Of a stretch of DNA of 17,710 nucleotides, positions 14,059 to 17,710 are shown piece after piece. The stretch comes from PRO6 sp049646625 (GTDB taxonomy: Bacteria; Pseudomonadota; Alphaproteobacteria; Rhizobiales; Xanthobacteraceae): NCBI GenBank assembly GCA_049646625.1, contig JBARWE010000053.1, positions 1 to 17,710 of the forward strand. Direction: 5' to 3'. The notes under the pieces were generated by a model, which had not been told where the DNA came from, did not search any database, and saw only the letters and a list, made by a program, of their open reading frames with translations. Both the position numbers and the translations under genes were made by a program. The stretch's first letter is position 1, and every line of letters starts with the position of its first letter.

Positions 14059-14952
14059 TTATCCCGGCACGAAGCGGTAGGCCCCCTCGGCCGGCTCGAC
14101 ACGGCCGAGCGCGCCCGGCAGGTGATAGCCGAGAATGCGTGCCTTCTCCGTCACCGCGCGCGCCAGCACGGCCTTGCGGCTCTTGATCGCCCGTTCGGCA
14201 TCCTGATCGGAGGCCGGCTTCCAGTCGGGATGCGCGAACGAGATCTTTGCGTGCGTCAGCGCATCGCCGAGGATGAACAGCGTTTCGCCCTCGTGCTTCA
14301 TCTCGAAGGAGACGTGGCCCGGCGTGTGGCCGGCAGTATCGAAGGCGGCGATGCCCGGCAGCCATTCCTCGCCGGCGCGGCGACGTTCGAGCTTGTCGCC
14401 AAGCCCCTTGATGATGCGCTGCGCGCCGGCGGCGAACATATGCTGATCCTCCGGCAGTTTCTCGAACACCTTGGCGTCGGACCAGAAGGCGAACTCGGCA
14501 TCGTTGACGAGCCATTGCGCGTTGGGAAAGGCCGGGCTGTCGAAATCGTCGATCGCGCCCCAGAAATGATCGGGGTGAAGATGCGTGAACAGCACATGGG
14601 TCACGCTGTCGGCGGCGATGCCGGCTTCTTCGAGGCTAGCCGCGAGCTTGCCGCTGCCGGGTAAAAAATTCGGCCCCGAACCGCAGTCGAACAGGATCGT
14701 GTGCTCGCCCCGCTTCAGGCAGGTGATGTTGAGGTGCGTGATGACGACGCCGTCATTCGCGCCGGTCAGCGTCTCCAGCGTCTGGGTCGGGATTCCGCGC
14801 GCGACCATGCCGAGCGGCAGCTTGAAGCTGCCGTCGCTCAGCACGGCAAGGTCTTTGCCTGCGCGCGCCACCACTTCGGCCTGCGCGCGCAAAATGCCGC
14901 CTGCCAGTGTCAGCGAGGCTGCGGTGGCGAGAAACGAACGGCGGGTCAGCAT
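14059..14952 (-). CDS. Tat-exported metallo-beta-lactamase-fold hydrolase, possibly SoxH-like
   Basis: The 297-residue protein has a Tat-type signal (TRRSFLA at 3-9). The metal-binding motif HLHPDH is at 124-129, with further ligands at GHTPGH (H209, H213), D230 in LGDAL and H277 in GYHLPG. This is a complete binuclear zinc (or iron) site of the metallo-beta-lactamase fold. AGGAGG lies 5 bases before the ATG at 14952. The frame is open 36 codons further upstream, but that part lacks signal features and was left out. A periplasmic MBL protein beside sox genes suggests a relation to Paracoccus SoxH, whose role is not settled. Lactonase or other hydrolase activity cannot be excluded. Confidence 0.85.
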   Translation of the reverse strand: MLTRRSFLATAASLTLAGGILRAQAEVVARAGKDLAVLSDGSFKLPLGMVARGIPTQTLETLTGANDGVVITHLNITCLKRGEHTILFDCGSGPNFLPGSGKLAASLEEAGIAADSVTHVLFTHLHPDHFWGAIDDFDSPAFPNAQWLVNDAEFAFWSDAKVFEKLPEDQHMFAAGAQRIIKGLGDKLERRRAGEEWLPGIAAFDTAGHTPGHVSFEMKHEGETLFILGDALTHAKISFAHPDWKPASDQDAERAIKSRKAVLARAVTEKARILGYHLPGALGRVEPAEGAYRFVPG

Positions 14953-15141
14953 CGCGGCCTCCTGCGTTGGCATATGATGCACTACAATAAGGAAGCGGCG
15001 TGCGCAGGCAACTGCGCATTTTGCTGCGTCGCCATGTGGCAGGGCATGCGGGGCGCGCACGGTCGCGGGGGCGGCATCGATGTGCTATAAATGCTGCTTC
15101 AAGCGCCATGCCTGAGCGGCAGCCAGCCGCCCCCAGCCTGT

Positions 15142-15147
15142 GGAGGG
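15142..15147 (+). promoter_or_regulatory. Shine-Dalgarno sequence deciding the amidohydrolase GTG start
   Basis: GGAGGG lies 5 bases before GTG at 15153. The in-frame ATG at 15108 and GTG at 15000 lack such a site and would add arginine-rich residues foreign to the family. A -10-like TATAAA lies at 15086-15091, without a clear -35. Confidence 0.7.
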
Positions 15148-15152
15148 TTTCC

Positions 15153-16325
15153 GTGCCTATCGTCAATCGTGTCGCCGACCTGCACTCCGAAATCGTTGCC
15201 TGGCGCCACGATCTGCATGCCCATCCCGAACTGATGTACGACGTGCATCGCACCGCCGGCTTCGTCGCCGAGCGATTGCGCGAGTTCGGCTGCGACGAGG
15301 TGGTGACGGGGTTGGGGCGCACCGGCGTCGTCGGCATCATCAAGGGCCGCAAGGCGGCTAACGGTGGCCTCAAGGTGCTTGGCCTGCGTGCCGACATGGA
15401 TGCACTGCCGATCGAGGAAGCGAACGACCTGCCGTACAAATCGAAGACGCCCGGCAAGATGCACGCCTGCGGCCATGACGGCCACACCGCGATGCTGCTG
15501 GGCGCGGCGCGCTACCTCGCCGAGACCCGCAACTTCGCAGGCGACGTCGTCGTCATCTTCCAGCCCGCCGAGGAGGGCGGCGCCGGCGCCGACGCGATGA
15601 TCAAGGACGGCCTGATGGACCGCTTCGGCATCGAGCAGGTGTTCGGCATGCACAACGGCCCCGGCATGCCGGTCGGCGCGTTCGGCATCCGGCCCGGTCC
15701 GATCATGGCCTCGACCGATCATGTCGTGATCCGCATCGAAGGCGTCGGCGGCCACGCAGCGGCGCCGCACAAGGGCATCGACCCGATCGTGGTCGGCGCG
15801 CAGCTTGTCACCGCGCTGCAATCGATCGTGTCGCGCGGCGTCGATCCGGTGGAATCGGTGGTGGTGTCGATCTGCCAGTTTCATGCCGGCAATGCCTTCA
15901 ACGTGATCCCGCAGACCGCCGAGCTGGCCGGCACTGTGCGCACGCTGAAAGCGGAGACGCGCGCCTTCGTCGAGAAGCGCATGCGCGATATCGTCGCCGG
16001 CGTGGCGCAGGCGACCGGCGCCACCATCGCGCTCGACTACCAGCGCGGCTATCCCGTCACCGTCAACCACCCCGAGCAGACCGACATCGCGATCCGCGTC
16101 GCCGGCGAGGTGGCGGGGCAGGACAACGTGATGGTGGAGATTCCGCCGATCATGGGCGCGGAGGATTTTTCCTACATGCTCGAAGCGCGGCCGGGCGCCT
16201 TCATCTTCGTCGGCAACGGCGACAGCGCCGGCTTGCATCATCCCGCTTACAACTTCAACGACGAGGCGATCCTGTACGGCACCTCCTACTGGATCCGGCT
16301 CGCGGAGACGACGCTGGCAGCATAA
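15153..16325 (+). CDS. M20 family metallo-amidohydrolase (hippurate/N-acyl amino acid hydrolase type)
   Basis: With the GTG start the 390-residue protein begins PIVNRVADLHSEIVAWRHDLHAHPEL, the standard M20D family N-terminus. Metal ligands are visible: D82 in RADMDALP, C106 and H108 in MHACGHDGHT, the catalytic glutamates E140-E141 in PAEEGGAG, H167 in GMHNGPG, and a C-terminal histidine in GLHHPAYNFND. The dimerisation (lid) domain is about 180-290. Such cytoplasmic enzymes cleave N-acyl or N-benzoyl amino acids, and some act on indole-3-acetyl amino acids or N-acetyl-cysteine-like substrates. The exact substrate is not predictable. It is divergent from the MBL gene over 200 bases and converges on udgX with a gap of a single base. 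A link to the sox system is not shown. Confidence 0.93.
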   Translation: MPIVNRVADLHSEIVAWRHDLHAHPELMYDVHRTAGFVAERLREFGCDEVVTGLGRTGVVGIIKGRKAANGGLKVLGLRADMDALPIEEANDLPYKSKTPGKMHACGHDGHTAMLLGAARYLAETRNFAGDVVVIFQPAEEGGAGADAMIKDGLMDRFGIEQVFGMHNGPGMPVGAFGIRPGPIMASTDHVVIRIEGVGGHAAAPHKGIDPIVVGAQLVTALQSIVSRGVDPVESVVVSICQFHAGNAFNVIPQTAELAGTVRTLKAETRAFVEKRMRDIVAGVAQATGATIALDYQRGYPVTVNHPEQTDIAIRVAGEVAGQDNVMVEIPPIMGAEDFSYMLEARPGAFIFVGNGDSAGLHHPAYNFNDEAILYGTSYWIRLAETTLAA

Positions 16326-16326
16326 T

Positions 16327-16968
16327 TCATGCCGCGCGCGGCGGCCGCTTCAGAAGCGGCACGGCGAGCCGCAGGTCGGCAACGAAGCGGGCGTATTCGC
16401 GGGCTTTTGCCTCCGCGTCGGGCAGCCGCAGCAGATAGGACGGATGCACCGTCACCAGCGCCTTGGCGCGCTCGTCGAGGTCGATGAGGCGGCCGCGTGA
16501 ACGGCCGATCGGCGTGATCCTGCCGAACACGCTTTGCGCCGCGGTCGCGCCCATCGCCACCACCAGCATCGGGTCGAGCGCGGCACGCTCGCGCTCGTAC
16601 CACGGCCGGCATGCCTTAATTTCCGGCGTGGTCGGTTTCTGGTGCAGGCGGATTTTGCCGCGCGGCACGAATTTGAAATGTTTGACCGCGTTGGTGACAT
16701 AGGTCTTGTCGCGGTCGATGCCGGCGTCGTGCAGGGCACGGTCGAGGATTTTGCCGGCCGGGCCGACGAACGGGCGGCCGGTGAGGTCTTCCTTGTCGCC
16801 GGGCTGCTCGCCGATCAACATGATCGGCGCATCCGGTGGGCCTTCGCCGAACACGGTCTGAGTGGCGTTACGCCACAGCGGGCAGGCCCGGCAGTGCGCG
16901 GCTTTCTTGCGCAGGTCGGCAAGGTCTGATCCAGCAAGGTCTGACGGATGGCCGGTCGGATCGGGCAC
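16327..16968 (-). CDS. udgX: UdgX-type uracil-DNA glycosylase (covalent uracil-DNA binder)
   Basis: The protein belongs to uracil-DNA glycosylase family 4/5 and shows the UdgX layout. Motif A is GEQPGDKEDLTGRPFVGPAG (53-72), followed by YVTNAVKHFKF (90-100) and the UdgX loop GKIRLHQKP (104-112). H109 is the residue that in Mycobacterium UdgX attacks the abasic sugar and leaves the enzyme covalently bound to DNA. The second motif is VHPSYLLR (174-181). Cysteines C26, C29 and C120, with one more ligand not identified, indicate the 4Fe-4S cluster. The start is put at GTG 16968 with GGAG 7 bases upstream (CTCC at 16976-16979). This gives 213 residues, close to the family length, and places the key histidine at 109. 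An ATG at 17070 has no Shine-Dalgarno site. It is divergent from imuA. Confidence 0.9.
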   Translation of the reverse strand: MPDPTGHPSDLAGSDLADLRKKAAHCRACPLWRNATQTVFGEGPPDAPIMLIGEQPGDKEDLTGRPFVGPAGKILDRALHDAGIDRDKTYVTNAVKHFKFVPRGKIRLHQKPTTPEIKACRPWYERERAALDPMLVVAMGATAAQSVFGRITPIGRSRGRLIDLDERAKALVTVHPSYLLRLPDAEAKAREYARFVADLRLAVPLLKRPPRAA

Positions 16969-17093
16969 GGGGATGCTCCGGCAGTGGAGGAGCGCGCCGG
17001 GATCAATGCGCGGCAGGAGCCTTTCGTTCCTGAGCCGACGGGGTGAGATAAGGTTCTGGCGGAAAACCATAAATAGCGCTGCGACAAGGCTGG

Positions 17094-17123
17094 TTGACTC
17101 GGGCCGAGAGGGGCGCTTTACTA
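17094..17123 (+). promoter_or_regulatory. Candidate imuA promoter
   Basis: TTGACT (17094-17099) and TTTACT (17118-17123), 18 bases apart, resemble a sigma-70 type promoter. The -10 directly abuts the LexA box at 17124, so LexA binding would block it. The hexamers are a fair but not perfect match. Confidence 0.45.
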
Positions 17124-17138
17124 GAACATATCATGAAC
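17124..17138. promoter_or_regulatory. LexA (SOS) box
   Basis: GAACATATCATGAAC is an exact GAAC-N7-GAAC direct repeat, the alphaproteobacterial LexA operator (GTTC-N7-GTTC on the other strand). It lies 103 bases before the imuA start and 155 bases from the udgX start, between the two divergent genes. Confidence 0.88.
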
Positions 17139-17149
17139 AAATAACAGGA

Positions 17150-17209
17150 GCCTTCGGCCGTAGCGGGCGAAAGCAGCGAAGGCCGTGCGCGGGTGCGCTC
17201 TCGCCCGCT
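17150..17209 (+). repeat. Overlapping inverted repeats in the imuA leader
   Basis: AGCGGGCGA (17162-17170) pairs perfectly with TCGCCCGCT (17201-17209). GCCTTCG (17150-17156) pairs perfectly with CGAAGGC (17177-17183). The two stems interlock, so only one can form at a time or they make a pseudoknot-like fold. They lie between the SOS box and the imuA start. Confidence 0.4.
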
Positions 17210-17241
17210 GTCTTTGTGTTCGGAGAGATTGGACGAAATCG

Positions 17242-17710
17242 ATGCATGCCGAGAGCGATCAATGGTCCCGTCATGGGGAGATGCCCGCGCGCCTGGCCGC
17301 GTTGCGCCGCTCGATTGCGCGCATCGAGGCGGATGTGACGGAGCGGGCGACGCTCGGGCATGCCGGAGCCGATGCTGCGCTTGGCGGCGGGTTGGCGCGC
17401 GGCGCGGTCCACGAGGTGTTTGCGGAGACGAGCACGCAGGCGGCGGCCGCGACCGGCTTCGTGGCCGGCCTGGCGGCTTGCGTGATGCGGCGGCGGCCGC
17501 TGCTGTGGGTGCGGCAGGAGTTTGCCGCGCTGGAGTGCGGGCAGCTTGCGATGCCCGGGATGGGCGACCTCGGCCTCGATCCGCGCGCCATCGTTCTGGT
17601 GCGTGCCCCGGATGCCGCCGCGGTGCTGCGGGTCGCGGCCGATGCGCTTTCGTGTAGCGCGCTCGGCGCGGTGGTGCTGGAGACCTGGGGTGCGGTGCGC
17701 GCGCTCGATC
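17242..17710 (+). CDS. imuA: ImuA, SOS mutagenesis protein (5' part, cut by window end)
   Basis: The frame from ATG 17242 is open to the window end (156 codons). It reads MHAESDQWSRHGEMPARLAALRR at the start, then LGGGLARGAVHEVFAE, then PLLWVRQEFAALECGQL and ALGAVVLETWG. This is the RecA-like ImuA family, which works with the Y-family-like protein ImuB and the polymerase DnaE2 in damage-induced translesion synthesis. GGA at 17231-17233 lies 8 bases before the ATG. An internal ATG at 17281 (MPARLAALRR) is an alternative start closer to most family members. A LexA box upstream fits its known SOS control. imuB and dnaE2 would be expected just beyond the window. Confidence 0.85.
   Translation, partial: MHAESDQWSRHGEMPARLAALRRSIARIEADVTERATLGHAGADAALGGGLARGAVHEVFAETSTQAAAATGFVAGLAACVMRRRPLLWVRQEFAALECGQLAMPGMGDLGLDPRAIVLVRAPDAAAVLRVAADALSCSALGAVVLETWGAVRALD

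Noticed and set aside
15001..15018. TGCGCA repeated at 15001-15006 and 15013-15018 upstream of the amidohydrolase
   Set aside because: Short palindromic hexamers are expected by chance in such GC-rich DNA and have no match elsewhere in the window that I noticed.
15099..16241. A 380-codon open frame antisense to the amidohydrolase
   Set aside because: Composition (His, Asp, Ala, Arg rich) is typical of antisense shadows of GC-rich genes; the opposite strand shows full M20 motifs.
16969..17070. UdgX start at ATG 17070
   Set aside because: No Shine-Dalgarno site precedes it and the 34 extra residues are not family-like. GTG at 16968 has GGAG at 7 bases and puts the key histidine at residue 109.
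17193..17657. A 154-codon frame at the right end, out of frame with imuA
   Set aside because: The adjacent frame from 17242 stays open to the window end and carries clear ImuA motifs.
1..17710. CRISPR arrays, tRNA/rRNA genes, insertion sequences, phage or plasmid genes
   Set aside because: No regularly spaced repeats, no tRNA-like cloverleaf, no transposase or integrase frames and no terminal inverted repeats were found.

Overview
The window is high-GC DNA that looks chromosomal and alphaproteobacterial, most likely Bradyrhizobium/Rhodopseudomonas-like (Nitrobacteraceae). The reasons are strong GC third-position bias with long antisense shadow frames, the alphaproteobacterial GAAC-N7-GAAC LexA box, an imuA-type SOS mutagenesis gene, palindromic intergenic repeats with a GGCCGGG/CCCGGCC stem, and a complete thiosulfate-oxidising (Sox) cluster. 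Genus assignment is inference; no rRNA or tRNA gene is present.

Layout. (1) 55-1275 (+): a periplasmic binding protein of a branched-chain-amino-acid/amide type ABC transporter. (2) 1366-2317 (-): a universal stress protein and a small four-cysteine protein resembling DUF6455. (3) 2516-8948 (-): the main sox operon in transcription order soxY, soxZ, soxB, soxC, soxD, a monoheme cytochrome c, and soxF. (4) 9142-10617 (+): soxA and soxX, divergent from soxY. (5) 10726-12045 (-): soxV (CcdA type) and soxW (thioredoxin). (6) 12113-14039 (+): soxS, soxR and a YeeE/TsuA-type sulfur-compound permease, divergent from soxV. (7) 14059-14952 (-): a Tat-exported metallo-beta-lactamase-fold protein. (8) 15153-16325 (+): an M20 amidohydrolase. 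(9) 16327-16968 (-): a UdgX-type uracil-DNA glycosylase. (10) 17242 to the window end (+): the 5' part of imuA behind an SOS box.

How the genes work together. SoxXA attaches thiosulfate to the C-terminal cysteine of SoxY in SoxYZ, SoxB hydrolyses off sulfate, and SoxCD oxidises the remaining sulfane sulfur. SoxF with the small cytochrome probably forms a flavocytochrome c sulfide dehydrogenase. SoxV, SoxW and SoxS form a thiol-reducing chain that keeps periplasmic SoxY usable. SoxR, an ArsR-type repressor with two candidate sulfur-sensing cysteines, probably controls both divergent sox promoters: the two intergenic regions share the 11-mer CATRTGAATAC, and in the soxV-soxS gap it sits in an 8-bp inverted repeat. 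The permease next to soxR probably moves thiosulfate or another sulfur species across the inner membrane.

The right end is a different module, DNA damage tolerance. The suicide-type uracil-binding glycosylase UdgX and the translesion gene imuA are divergent around one LexA box. No CRISPR array, insertion sequence, tRNA or rRNA gene was seen. No gene-free stretch exceeds 300 bases. No gene appears frameshifted; only imuA is cut, by the window end.
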